From assembly GCA_029959085.1 (NCBI GenBank), contig JARWIR010000005.1, forward strand, positions 7,504,501 through 7,568,500: a stretch of DNA of 64,000 nt. The letters run 5' to 3'. The notes below the pieces were generated by a model. It was not told where the DNA came from and ran no database searches. It worked only from the letters and a program-made list of their open reading frames with translations. This DNA comes from Nemophila menziesii. Taxonomy: Eukaryota; Streptophyta; Magnoliopsida; Boraginales; Hydrophyllaceae. The position numbers were made by a program, and so were the translations under genes. Of this stretch, positions 35,858 through 47,472 are shown one piece after another; the first letter of the stretch is position 1; every line of letters starts with the position of its first letter.

Positions 35858-37861
35858 ATGGGTTTACCACAAGTAGCTTCAAGTCAATACACCCTTCAAA
35901 ACTCTGCGTGTGATAATGATGATTGTGATAATGATGATGATAGCACCTCTACAAATCCTGTATATTCATGGAAATCCAAAGATACAGTTGATTCATCATC
36001 TTGCAAGAATGTTCAAACTCCTGCTTCTAGAATCGTTGGATTCGAATGTAATAATCTAAAGAGTAGCCTTATACCCGATCATACTCACTCTTCTGTAACT
36101 AAAACCGTAACTAAAACCGAGTCTACTCTAGTTAGAAAAAGATTACTGTCACCATTGGGTGAATTACTTCCTTCTCATCAATTTCATGGCGATTCTTTGG
36201 ATATAGGAAGCTTCAATTATCAAAAGGAATCTCAAATCACACCTCATACAAATAATGTATCGATGGTGCAAGATTATAAGAAAGCTAACACTGGTCACTA
36301 TACACTTCCTATATTATCCGTATCAAATTCCATATTAAACAATTACAGTAAAACAGCTTCTCTTCTTTTAACCGATGGGCCTATATTAGAAGAAAATGAA
36401 CTTTCTGGCATTGAATCCTTGAAAGAATCAACTAAGTTAACATCACAATCTGAAGCAGTCCCAATATTTCGAAACGTAATGTTACAGACACCTTCTTTAT
36501 CTCCTCTTGGTCCAAAATGCCCTGGAAAAACAATGATAGCTACACTAATAGAAAACAGAACAAGGGTAGAAACGGAAAACCAAGGAAGAATCACGCAATC
36601 TTTGGACGAGAGTTTTTCAGGCCGTGTCATTCCGTATTTTAAGGCTTCAAGTAAATCATTCGAAACTTTCGATTGGTTTAACGAAAGCTTTAAATCTTCA
36701 ACCCCAGAAAATAACATAGTGAAGAGTTTTCCTTTATCACAAGATTTAAAAACTCCAATTCATTGTGTTAAAATTGGAAGAATCTCGAGAGAACTTTCTG
36801 TTAGAAGATCATTAGTTGGTTCTTTCGAAGAATCTTTGTTTTCTGGTTGTTTATCACCTGGAAGATTAACACAGGTTAGTTTATTAATTTCTACATTTTA
36901 TCTAATTCTCTGAACATATGTTTGCTAATTAGTTCTATAATGTAATGAATATACAGAGAATAAACGGTTTTCTAGCTGTACTAAGTGTAACTGGAGGGAA
37001 TTTTTCACCAAAATCACAGAAATTACCATTTACAGTAACGAGTATAGATGGAGATAGTTACTTGCTATATTATTCATGTATAAATCTATCTGGAAATTCA
37101 CCATTAAGCAAATGTAGTGATCGAAATTCTAAAAGAGGAAATAATGATGATTCACAATCTAATAGGAGTCGTTTGCGTATACCTATTAAAGGACGTATAC
37201 AATTGGTATATTCTTATATTCTTCTTTAGATCGTATATAAATTCAAATATATGAAAACAAGTTTGATTTGCTTTTTATCAAACAGGTATTGAGCAATCCT
37301 GAGAAAACACCTCTACATACTTTCTTTTGTAGCTATGATTTAAGTGATATGCCAGCTGGTAGTAAGGTAAGGTGAATTAATTTTTTTTCTTTTTCTTTTC
37401 TTCTATTAATAAATGGTTATTTATGTTTGTAGACTTTTTTGCGACAAAAGACAACATTAGGGTTGGAGGAGAGAAGTGTAAATGTGAAGGTGAGTGGTGG
37501 TGGTGGTGGTGGTGGTGGTGGTGGTGGTGGTGGTGGTGGTGGTGGTGGTTTACGATATGCGATTCATCTACATTTTCTATGTCCATATGTGAAAAAAGAT
37601 AAGAGAAGATTAAGGATAAATGAATTAGAAGATGAAAGGAGATTTTATTTATATAAAGATATGAAAGTTGTTTTTCCTCAACGTCATACAGATGCTGATG
37701 AAGGGAAGGTGATATATTTTTTGATTTATTAGTTATTTTTATTGTTTGAATAAATGTATAGAGGAAGTAAAGTTGGTTTTAATGTTGTTGTATTGTGGCA
37801 GCTCAAGGTTGAATATGATTTTCCGGAAAATCCGAAATACTTTGACATCAGCTGGAGATGA
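35858..37861 (+). CDS. Atos-like (DUF4210) conserved domain protein
   Basis: Exons: 35858-36874, 36957-37205, 37286-37366, 37433-37708 and 37802-37861, giving 560 aa. The first 330 residues are low-complexity, Ser/Asn-rich and probably disordered. The conserved core begins at [11 protein letters not shown] and runs through [60 protein letters not shown] and [20 protein letters not shown], ending KYFDISWR. This is the Atos/DUF4210 plus chromosome-segregation-type domain pair. Animal Atos proteins act as nuclear regulators; the plant role is not established. Arabidopsis At3g26890 is, from memory, the counterpart. An 18-residue polyglycine run sits inside the conserved region. Confidence 0.9.
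37496..37549 (+). repeat. (GGT)18 microsatellite coding polyglycine
   Basis: Eighteen perfect GGT triplets in exon 4 of the Atos-type gene insert 18 glycines between KVS and LRY. Perfect triplet runs of this length are usually length-variable between individuals. Confidence 0.95.
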
Positions 37862-38077
37862 AATGGAAATGGAAATGAAAATAATAAGTTGTTAAATATA
37901 AATATAAATGTAAGAGGATTTATTTTAGGATCCCTATAACATAATCTTTGGCTCTTCTCTATCCCTTTGAATTCCAACATCAATCAATACATGATGATCA
38001 CATGCTTGCTAATCCATCTTTAACTACTATTGTGTTTCTGCTACTAATCATTTATCTATTTTTTTTTCTAGTTATTT

Positions 38078-39110
38078 AGTGCTCGTTTGGGATTAGGAAG
38101 CTCTTTTAATAAAAATATCATCTATAAGCAATATAAGAAAAACACTAAAAGTTTTTCTACATCTCTTAAAAATATTTCTATAGGAACACTACTTTGTGTG
38201 TTTTTTGAAAAAGCAGTTGGGGGCTTGTTTGGATTGAGAATTTGGGAGGGATAGGAGGGTTAGACGAGATGAATCCTGGAATTTTTTCTGAATCGGCTAA
38301 AAGGCACTTTCTTTGGTGAAATATTTTCGCATTTGCCCCAACGTTTTGTTTTTAGACTCATGTCAGTATCCACCGTAAAGTTTGATGTTAAATGTCATGG
38401 GTTAATAAATAACACGAGGACCCTAATTGCAAATAAAGAACGTTGTGTATCTGCTTCTCCACTTTTATAAACTTGGGTATTTCAATTTAGAGGGAAAAAA
38501 TAGGCACGTCATTGACATGTAGATTTAAGAGAAATTTTTCGTGGCAGGTCTTAACAAGAGTCTAAAAATAAAATGTTGCGTGCCTGTTTATCTATTTTTG
38601 TAAACTTGAAAAAGAAATATGTCAAATTTAAAACAGTGTGTATATATTCCACAAAAAAAATTTGCCCTTAAAATAATGCTTAAAGTATTTATAAACTCTT
38701 AAAAGTATTCTAAATTATATTCAATATTTAAAAAAAATATTGAATATGTACCTTTTATAAACAAATATATAAGAAAAATTAGATCTCAAATTTTTTAAAT
38801 ATTTTTAATAAATATTTTTATATCTAATTAATTTTTTTATTCATTTAAAAAAATTTTCATTCTAAAAAAGCAATTTAATAAAATATTTCCTACTTTTCAA
38901 CTCAATCTAAAAAATTGACTACCTTCCTCTCTTTTCTTTTACTATAATATATTTTCTCTTTATTTTCTAAAGAATTTCTCTTAAATCCAAACCCACACTA
39001 AAGAATTGATAAACCTCTTAAAAATATTTTCATTTTTGTCAAACACTTTAATTTTTTTTAAACTGCTTTTAACTATGAAAAAAAACTTTTTCAAATTGAA
39101 AAGTGCGAAG
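38078..39110. mobile_element. Probable nested MITE-like inverted repeats
   Basis: An inner unit has GGGCTTGTTTGGATTGAGAA at 38221 facing, in reverse complement, GTGTGGGTTTGGATTTAAGA at about 38998. Outside it, CTCGTTTGGGATTAGGAAG (38083) and CTCTTAAAAATATTT pieces on both sides suggest an older host element. TSDs could not be fixed, so class and exact ends remain open. No coding content. Confidence 0.45.
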
Positions 39111-40000
39111 CTAGGAAAAAAATTCTTTAAGATCAACATAATATTTATATGAAGGCACTACCTTTTATCTTTCAATTTATTTATTTTTTAAATTAGATAA
39201 ATTTAGGTTGCCCTCTCAGTGATAGTGTGTTTTTTTGGTTGATTTACTATATGGAGATGTTCAAAAGTCCAAATCATAATCCATCCATCCAAAAACGCCT
39301 TTGGATAAATACTTGCCATTTCTTTGTTTCTCATGAATGAATGAATATGAAGGAAATGATGCAAACTGCAAAGCAAAGAAATGGGTTCACAATCTAACTG
39401 ACATATCTCGTCGTACAGAATAGAATATTATATATGAATTCCCTCCTTTAAGCATTTTTTGTTTGTCATATGATATGCAATTATGCATACATATATGTAT
39501 ACACAGGTGTCTGCTTTTCCTTCATTAACGCAACTCTCTTTCTCTCTCCATCACACACACGCACCACTTTGCTACTACTAACACTACTAGTAGAAGAGAG
39601 AGAGAGATAGAGAATACTAAGTATAACAACCATTAATGCACTGCACCCAACCCAAATAACCAGCTGCAAGTGTTTCCACTTCTTGTCCTTTTCCTATTTT
39701 TTGATTCCCCTCTTTACATTTACCATTTCACCCTTTCCTTCATCAACATCTTTCTAATTACTTAATTACTTAGGATAATCCTAAATAAATCCCTATCCAT
39801 ATTATTGAATTATTCACTAACTTACATCTTTCATTTCTTATACACGTCAGAAAACTTATTATTTTTCTTATAAATTTAATTTTGATTTTTTTTTTTTACA
39901 TACATGAGAGACTAAAAGCCGTTAAGAATAATGGATTACATCAAGAATAAAGTTCTTAAACTATCTAGTACAACCCTAATAGTTGCACTTTTGGTTTTTT
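39111..40000. other. Intergenic
   Basis: Contains GA-rich microsatellite sequence near 39590-39615 and AT-rich DNA. No gene is recognised. Confidence 0.4.
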
Positions 40001-40009
40001 GATTTTTTT

Positions 40010-40126
40010 AATACATATGAGAGCCACTTTTGGACTCGGAATCATTTTGACTCCAATAAGGTTCGATCCCAGGACCTCTTGGTCTCTGCGGAGTAACTTA
40101 ACCACTAGGCTAACTATCGATCTTAA
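40010..40126 (-). mobile_element. tRNA-derived SINE
   Basis: Minus-strand head has A-box-like TTAGCCTAGTGG and B-box-like GGGATCGAACC, followed by a CCGAGTCCAAAAGTGGCTCTC body and a short A-rich tail. It is the same family as 7141-7247. Ends are approximate. Confidence 0.7.
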
Positions 40127-40194
40127 TTTTGAATTTTATGTTTGTAAAAAATACTAAAAAGAAGTTCCCAAATTACCAAACCGCCATGATAGTG

Positions 40195-40313
40195 TTTTTT
40201 CTTTTTATTACATGGGAGAGCCATTTTTTAGACTCGGTGTCATTGACACGGTTTGAACCTGTACCGCTTAGAAGGATAACCAAGGATCTGACCAGTTGAG
40301 CTAACCCTAACTG
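40195..40313 (-). mobile_element. tRNA-derived SINE, second family member or subfamily
   Basis: On the minus strand, TTAGCTCAACTGGTCAGATC holds the A-box and GGTTCAAACC the B-box. The body GAGTCTAAAAAATGGCTCTC matches the neighbouring SINE, but the tRNA-like head differs. Flanks ATGATAGTG and ATGATAATG may be the target duplication. Confidence 0.7.
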
Positions 40314-40315
40314 AT

Positions 40316-42399
40316 TTATGATAATGCTTCGACCATAAAGCTAGAACAAATTTGAGGTTGGGTGGAGATGGGCTACAAGATATAACCAATAATAGATTTT
40401 TCTTTTGGGGTGGGGTGCGGGGAATTCGTGATACAATGAAAATTTGCCTGATTTTTTTTTAAAACGTTAATAAAAAATACATTTACGCCATCAAGCTTAA
40501 ATACTAGCCCTTTCCACACTATATATAAGACTTTTAGACATCTCCGAACTCGAAATTAACTCAATTTTTTACTGGTTCATTGGATCCGTCCCTGACTTCC
40601 GTCACCAGAGTATTGTGCGAATTTACCTGGATTTTTTTCTTAAAGTAAAAAACGTTAACAAATAAGTATATTAGCACTAACCTCTCTCCTAAATATTAGA
40701 TCATAACAATTTTTTGCATCCGCTTTGAATAGAGCAACATTAACATGATGTAGTGAGCACTCCACTTACGTACTACTACATACAAGAGAAAGGTAGGATG
40801 TCGAGGGTTCCATAATGGTTGAGAAGGGACGAGAGTAAATTATTAGGAAAAAACTTATTTTAAATTTAAAAAGTTAATCTCATTTAAAACTTTGGTCGAT
40901 TTATACAAATTTGCAACTAAACATAACGACGAGAAAATGAACGAATGTTTAATTTTGAATATTGATTAACTAAATCGCATGCCACTTTATGCTCGAAAAA
41001 TAAAAGTTGCATCGATATATAGTTTGACTTGTTAAGAATTGTTCACGGAACTATATTAGGACCATCTTATAACGACACCAATTTTAATTTGTTGACCTCT
41101 TTGCCCTATGTTGTATATTTGTATTTATCATTAACTTGTTTAATTTGGTGTTTTTTACAAGGGAAGCCCTATAACTGTAAAAATAAGACAACAAGATTAA
41201 GTTTCAAGGAGGGCGGAAGGGGAGAGCCGGAGAGGGGAAGGGAGGATGGTAGGTTGTTATTCTAGGCGTGATTCACCCATATCGATCATGTGTCAAATAA
41301 TGCCAAATTCTCTGTGAATATTATATTCCAATTCTCTTGAGATACTATTAGTGTATTCAGTCAATCCGCACATGAGTTAATTTCTATATAAATACCCTCC
41401 AACTCGATCAACCGACTATGTTTTAAAAGATTCTGGATATCGTCAATCTACGACGCTTCTTATCATCTACTTATACTCTCATTTTTTTTAATTTTAGTTA
41501 GCATATATAATTAACATTGATCAAAGTATGATTGAGTATACCATTATATTTATTACTTTTTATATAATGAGATTTCATTCACTCACTCACTTCGTAGTCA
41601 TTCATAGTCATAATCATAGACTCATAGTCATAATAGTTGTAGTTGGGTTGGGGTTTCATGGGGTTGGGTGATTAGACGATTGATGAGAAGAAGCCTTTCC
41701 TATGTGAATCAAACAAACTAGGAAGGACATCATCCATATCACATCCATCATTTTGTCACATAAAGCCCATACTCACTCTTATTAACTTATTATATTGCTA
41801 CGTACCATCTATATTCATGAAATTGAATTTTACATTTTAATACAAGACCATATTATATATATTAGGTAGTAGTAGTCCACGTACAGCAGAGTAAGTAACG
41901 TAGATTGTGTTTGTTTAAATTCATTTCAATTAAATAAAGAAACCACTATTATTTTCATATACTATAATACATGTACGTACTAGGTACTAGGTGTTGTAGC
42001 ATGCAAGGGAAGTGGTGAGGATTGGCCAAGCACTGCTTCATGAATGATTGTACGTACGTGCGGAATTAAATTAATATTCTCCATCTCTGCAAATCTAATA
42101 AGATAGCTAGCAGCTACAGATAATAATAATATATTATTATTATAAGCTTTTTGTGAGCATTTAAATTCAACTGGAACGTGCAACAAAATGGATGAGAGAG
42201 AATAATTATTGTAATGTGTAAAATGGTAGGGACATAATTGTCCTTTTAGCATATATAAAGCATGCAGTTATATATAAACATATATGTATCTATATTAATA
42301 TGTGATAGTACTAGTAACAAAGCACTCGGTTTAGCATCACATACAAACAAAATACGAAAACCATAAACACTCCTTTCTTTCAGTGGCATTGCATTGCCT
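40316..42399. other. Intergenic, upstream of the zinc-finger gene
   Basis: No gene supported. Short open frames lack motifs. The right end is the promoter of the C2H2 gene. Confidence 0.4.
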
Positions 42400-42407
42400 T
42401 TATATAG
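42399..42407 (+). promoter_or_regulatory. TATA box of the C2H2 gene
   Basis: TTTATATAG lies about 120 bases before the start codon, leaving a leader of roughly 90 bases. Confidence 0.6.
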
Positions 42408-42523
42408 TGAGAGAAAGGCCCAAACCCTAAAACCCCCCCCCACATATAAACCCAGTGAGCTCTATACATACACTTCGAGCTCTTCTTCTCTAGTAGAATC
42501 AAACTAGCAGCTGGTCGATAACA

Positions 42524-43045
42524 ATGGCAGATCAAGCTAACAATATGTATAGCTTCTTTAATCAGCATCAACAGTATGAATCCAGCAGGGTAGTGAAAGC
42601 TGCAAAAGTGAAGCCATCTTCATCTTCTTCATCGAGAATGTTCTCATGCCTTTACTGTTCGAGAAAGTTCTGCACTTCTCAAGCTCTTGGTGGCCATCAA
42701 AATGCTCACAAGAGAGAAAGAGCAGCTGCTCGGAGAACCTTCGCTATCACCTCCGACCAGCCAACAACGACGGCGTTCCATAACGAGGTGGCTAACAACC
42801 TACTTTCTCTGCCGCCAACTACTAACACCTACTGGATGGATATGGAGCCCAGCTATTCTATGCCTGTTTCAGCATTCACTAATTACCCTCAAGCAGGTTC
42901 AGTTCCTCCTGTCACGGTGGCCGTCGGTGGAAATCCTTTCGGCGTTATGTATCGTAACGGTGGTGGAGGTGGTTTTTCAGGCCAGATGACTCATGATGCC
43001 TATGGAGACCACCATGCAAACCTCGACCTCACGCTTCACTTGTGA
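42524..43045 (+). CDS. Single C2H2 zinc-finger repressor with EAR motif
   Basis: Intronless, 173 aa. One plant-type finger spans about residues 40-62: C42-x2-C45 then QALGGH with H58 and H62, the QALGGH box being the plant DNA-contacting signature. The C-terminus LDLTLHL is an EAR motif (LxLxL) that recruits TOPLESS-type co-repressors, so it probably represses transcription in the nucleus. A Ser-run precedes the finger and a Gly-run lies near the end. It belongs to the one-finger ZFP/LATE/KNUCKLES-like set; I cannot assign the exact orthologue. Confidence 0.93.
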   Translation: MADQANNMYSFFNQHQQYESSRVVKAAKVKPSSSSSSRMFSCLYCSRKFCTSQALGGHQNAHKRERAAARRTFAITSDQPTTTAFHNEVANNLLSLPPTTNTYWMDMEPSYSMPVSAFTNYPQAGSVPPVTVAVGGNPFGVMYRNGGGGGFSGQMTHDAYGDHHANLDLTLHL

Positions 43046-43920
43046 TTATCTAGCTAGCTTGTGGTGTTTGAAATTAAGTAACTGGAGTTTTTGAATTAAT
43101 TTATGATTCTAGCTATAGCTAGTTCTTGGTTGATTTAATTGAGTAGCTAGCTATAAATATATATATTGCTTCTGTTAATTTTAGTGTTCATGTTGTTGTT
43201 TTACTTTTAATTAGTTAGCTACTACTGAAACCCGGAATTATAGCCGGTGAGTATCTGATGAAGAAGATGATGATATTTTAGATTATCAGTTTGTTGCTTA
43301 ATTAATTAATTATTAAAGAGACGTACGTACAGAGTAGAAATTTTGAAGAGCTATGACTACTAATTAATTTCCTCTCTCATCTGTTTATATTACCTAGTTT
43401 ATGTTTTGTTAATTTATTCGTTTAATATATATTATGAATGTCATGGTTTGTGTTTAATAATGGTGATTTAAGAATGATACATAGAGGATAGAGAAAGAGT
43501 GAAGTAAAGTAATTAATGCTAATGTTATAAAGTAAGCAGGTACAGTAGATAGATGGATCCGAGGTGTGCCGGAAAAGTGTGTTAATTAATGGTGAACATC
43601 ATGAATCGATCGTGGGCATAGTACTTAACAATTATGCATGCAAATGCAATTTAATAAGTTAAGATGTAGTATAGTACTATCTCTATCAGTATCATTATAG
43701 ATATGTACGTACTCACTCACACAACACTATGTATCCATGATCTCTCAATCCCCTTTGCTTTGCTTTGCTTGCTCTCTTCCACTTCAAACACAGCTGTTAC
43801 CTTTATTTTAGTATTCTTATCGTTAGCTTATTAATCCAACCCACTTGATACGGCTTTCAGATATAAATAATGAAATAGTAATCTCGTTCATACCTTTTTT
43901 AGTCTAATAACTAAATTAGA
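43046..43920. other. 3' flank of the C2H2 gene
   Basis: AT-rich sequence with repeated TAGCTAG and ACGTAC words. No gene or transposon end until the LINE target site. Confidence 0.4.
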
Positions 43921-44064
43921 GGTCGATTAAGGTTTTTTTTTTTTTTTTTTTGGGTCGGGTAAACGGTTGTATTAAAACATCAAAATTTTCCACTATACAC
44001 GGGTGTTCCCTACCTAGGCTCGAAAGTTTAAGGTAACAACAAGAAATATAAAAAAACAACTACC

Positions 44065-47000
44065 TCATACTATACTAATACAAACTAGCCTTCCACTCAC
44101 ATCCAAAAAAGAATGCCGAGGGAATAAGGAAAATAAGATTGAATAAACACACCATTTAATTTCCTTGGTTACTATTTCTCTAGTCTTGGAAGCACCTCTC
44201 ATGGCTAGGTGATTTCTCGCCGTCCAAATACAATACACGGTAGCTCCAAAACCCACTTTCCAAGCCTTTCTTCTCCAATTCTCTCTAGCTTTTAATTTTT
44301 TAAGCCATTTCAAAGCGCTTAGAATAGTGTTCATTTCCTTGTCTAGTCCAAGCCACATTTTTATCTCATCCCATATAGCCTTAGCAAAAGAGCATTCAAA
44401 AAATAAATGCCTATTCGATTCAAAATCTTCCTTACACAAATCACAAAGTGGATCAAGTTCCATGTAAGTAATCCTATTCTTAGTTTTAAGTCTTTCTTTT
44501 AATGCCATCCATACTATGAGTGCATGTTTCGGAAATACACTCGGATCCCACACAATATTTGCCCAAGGTTTAATAAAAGCTTTACGACGAAATAAATCAT
44601 AAGGGAATTTATATTCATCATAAAACTCTATTGTATTTACCTCATATGTTGATCGGGGCGCCTTAACGGAAGCAAACCATAGCGCTAATATTTATTTACT
44701 TCCTTCTTCACCTAGGGACCCATGTATAATTTCTTTTAGCTCCCAAATATTTTTCAAAAGTGGGGAATTACTTTTTTTAGGAATCCATTCCCAAAAACCA
44801 CTACTATTAAAATACTCACCATGAATCCACCTATTCCAAAGTGATTCTTTATTTTCCACTATTTTCCAAATCATCTTTAGAAGTAAAGTTTTATTCCATG
44901 CTTCAAAATCTTTTAATCCAAGTCCCCCTTCATTTTTAGGCATACAAATATTTTTCCAACTAACTTGGGGTGGCTTATTATCCCAATAAAAATTACGGCA
45001 AATATAATAATTCTCTCTTTAACACCAACCGGAACCGGAAAAATCGTAAACCAATAGCATATCACCCCTTGAAGAACCGATCTAATCAGTTCCAATCTAC
45101 CCGCATATGAGAGTGAAGAGGCTCTTCAACTCCTAACATAACCTTCCAATTTATCAAAAAGAGATTTATAGTCTCTCGATAATAATACGGAAGATCCTAG
45201 CGGGACCCCTAAATAACGAAAGGCATGATCCCTTCCTCAAAATTCGTAGGTATAATCCCATTAATCAAATCATCATTTGAGATACCTATGTAATAAATAT
45301 TAGATTTTTCAACATTTAAACGAAGCCCCGAAACATCTCCAAACTCATTTAAACTATCCATAAGAATCTTAATCGAACCTTTATCACCTTTAGAAAGTAA
45401 CATTAAATCGTCCGCAAAAGCTAAATGTGTTATTTTTTCCTTCTCGCATTTGGGATGATAATTAAATCCAACACAAGTATTTTTTTTAAAAGCCTAGAGA
45501 AATATTCAAGACAAAGAATAAATAGATAAGGAGACATAGGATCACCTTGTCTTAAGCCTTTTTCGCCTTTAAAAAAACCATGCACTTCTCCATTTATAGC
45601 CAAAGAGTAAAACGGAGATGAAACACACACCATAATCCAATTTACTATTTTTTCCGGAAACTTTAATCCCTCTAAAACTTCATAAATAAAGTCCCATGAT
45701 ATAGAGTCATACGCCTTTCTAAAATCAATTTTAATAGTACATCTTGACGAGCTACTTTGATTATTATAACCTCGAAATAGTTCTTGCATAAGGTGAATAT
45801 TTTCTATCATAGATCTACCCTCAACAAACGCATTTTGGGCTTTATCCACTATATTATTTAAACAAGGTTTCAATCTATCCGCTAATATCATAGTAATCGC
45901 TTTATAAACCACGTTACAACACGAAATAGGCCGAAAATTATCAACACTTTTGGGATCATCTATCTTCGGAATTAAAGCAATAAGAGTAGTATTTAATTGC
46001 TTAAGTAAAAAACCGGAGGTAAAGAATTCACGTACCGCTAAGGTAACATCTTCCCAAATAATATTCCACGAACTCTTAAAAAATAATGAAGAATAACCAT
46101 CGGGTCCGGGCGCTTTATCATTTGCTATTTTAAAAATAGCTTCTTTAATCTCCAAATCGGTTATGTCACGACACATATCTTCTCCTTGCTCTAAAGTAAT
46201 TTTACTTCCATAATCAAATACTTCGGAATTAATATTTGTCGTATTATCTTTAACACCAAATAAACCTTTGAAAAAATTTAGGAAAGTTTCATTGACTTGA
46301 TCTTTAGAAGTAGTTAAATCACCACTTTCCTTTAATATATTTGGAATAAATCTTCTTCTATTTTTACTTTTAAGGAGCCCATGGAACAATTTAGTACACC
46401 TATCACTCTTAAGGGAATAACCGAGCTTAGCCTTTTGTTTAAGAAAACTAATCTCGGCCATTTCAAGAGTTTTAGATCTCTTCCGAATCTCAACCAAGTT
46501 ATCAAAAGAAGAAATAGGTAAATTTTGTTGGAAATGTACCTCGGCTATTTCAAGATCCTCCTTAGCTTTCTTTGCCCTTGCGGAAATATGAGAAAAGTGG
46601 ATCTTATTTAATTTCCTCAAGTCGAACTTCAAAGCTTTCATTTTTTTACATAGGATATATTGTTTAGTACCCACGACCATGGTCTTGTTCCATCCATCTT
46701 CAACTGTTACATAATAATCTTCATGTTGCACCCACATATCAAAGAAACGGAAAGGAACAATCCTAGTAACATTTTGTAAAAAAATATTAACTATACATGG
46801 TGAATGGTCGGATACACTAGATTTCGGTAAAAATTCGGCTTGTATATAATGATTCGATTCATTTAGCTTACGATTACCCAATGCTCTATCAATCTTACTA
46901 AGAACATGGTTATAATCCCATGTAAAGAATTGACCGGTATATTGTATATCCTCCAGGCCTAAGTGATTACAACAATCCGCAAATTCTTTAAAATCACCCA

Positions 47001-47472
47001 CCGTAACATTTTGTCCTCTAATCCTTTCATTAAAAGCTAATATATTGTTAAAATCACCCAAAAGAAGCCACGAATCATCGAAAGTAGCGGAAAAATCAAT
47101 AAGATTTTTCCACAAGTTTCTTCTCAATCTTATATCATTTAGTCCGTAAATAAACGAAGTATATAAACTAAGAGATGTTACCTTACACACAATCTTGCAA
47201 TGTATAGCTTGAGATGTTCTCTCGATAATCTCAACTTGTACTTTATCTGGATCCCAAACTATAAGGATTCTCCCATGCTCTATTAAGTCGAAGTTATCAA
47301 CACTCTTCCACCCTTTAAGCATGTTATTCATAAATAAATCCACTTTATTAGTATTACTTTTTGTTTCCAATATTCCCATCACATCTATATTTTTCTTTTT
47401 AATTAAATATTTTACCCCTAGCTTTTTATGGGTTGAGCCGAAACCCCTTAAATTCCAAGTCGTAATAATCAT
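44065..47472 (-). pseudogene. LINE family A ORF2: endonuclease and reverse transcriptase
   Basis: Begins MIITTWNLRGFGSTHKK, an APE-type endonuclease start, with GILETKS, LLLGDFNNIL and SVSDHSPC as later endonuclease motifs. RT follows (NDKAPGPDGYSSLFFK, IDFRKAYDSISWDF, GLRQGDPMSPYLF) and a zf-RVT CDLCKEDFESNRHLFFEC. It lacks an RNase H domain. Lesions: an A-run one base shorter than in the sibling near 45481 (8 versus 9), a one-base loss near 45222, another near 45003, and a TAA near 44692. Confidence 0.92.

Noticed and set aside
37377..37586. Minus-strand frame with a long histidine run
   Set aside because: The histidines come from reading the (GGT)18 repeat of the Atos-type gene backwards.
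40195..40313. Possible functional tRNA gene from A- and B-boxes
   Set aside because: The head cannot be folded into a full cloverleaf with an acceptor stem, and the attached body and tail match the neighbouring SINE.
43730..43800. CTTTGCTTTGCTTTGCTTGCTC short repeat
   Set aside because: It is a three-unit simple repeat with no further structure.
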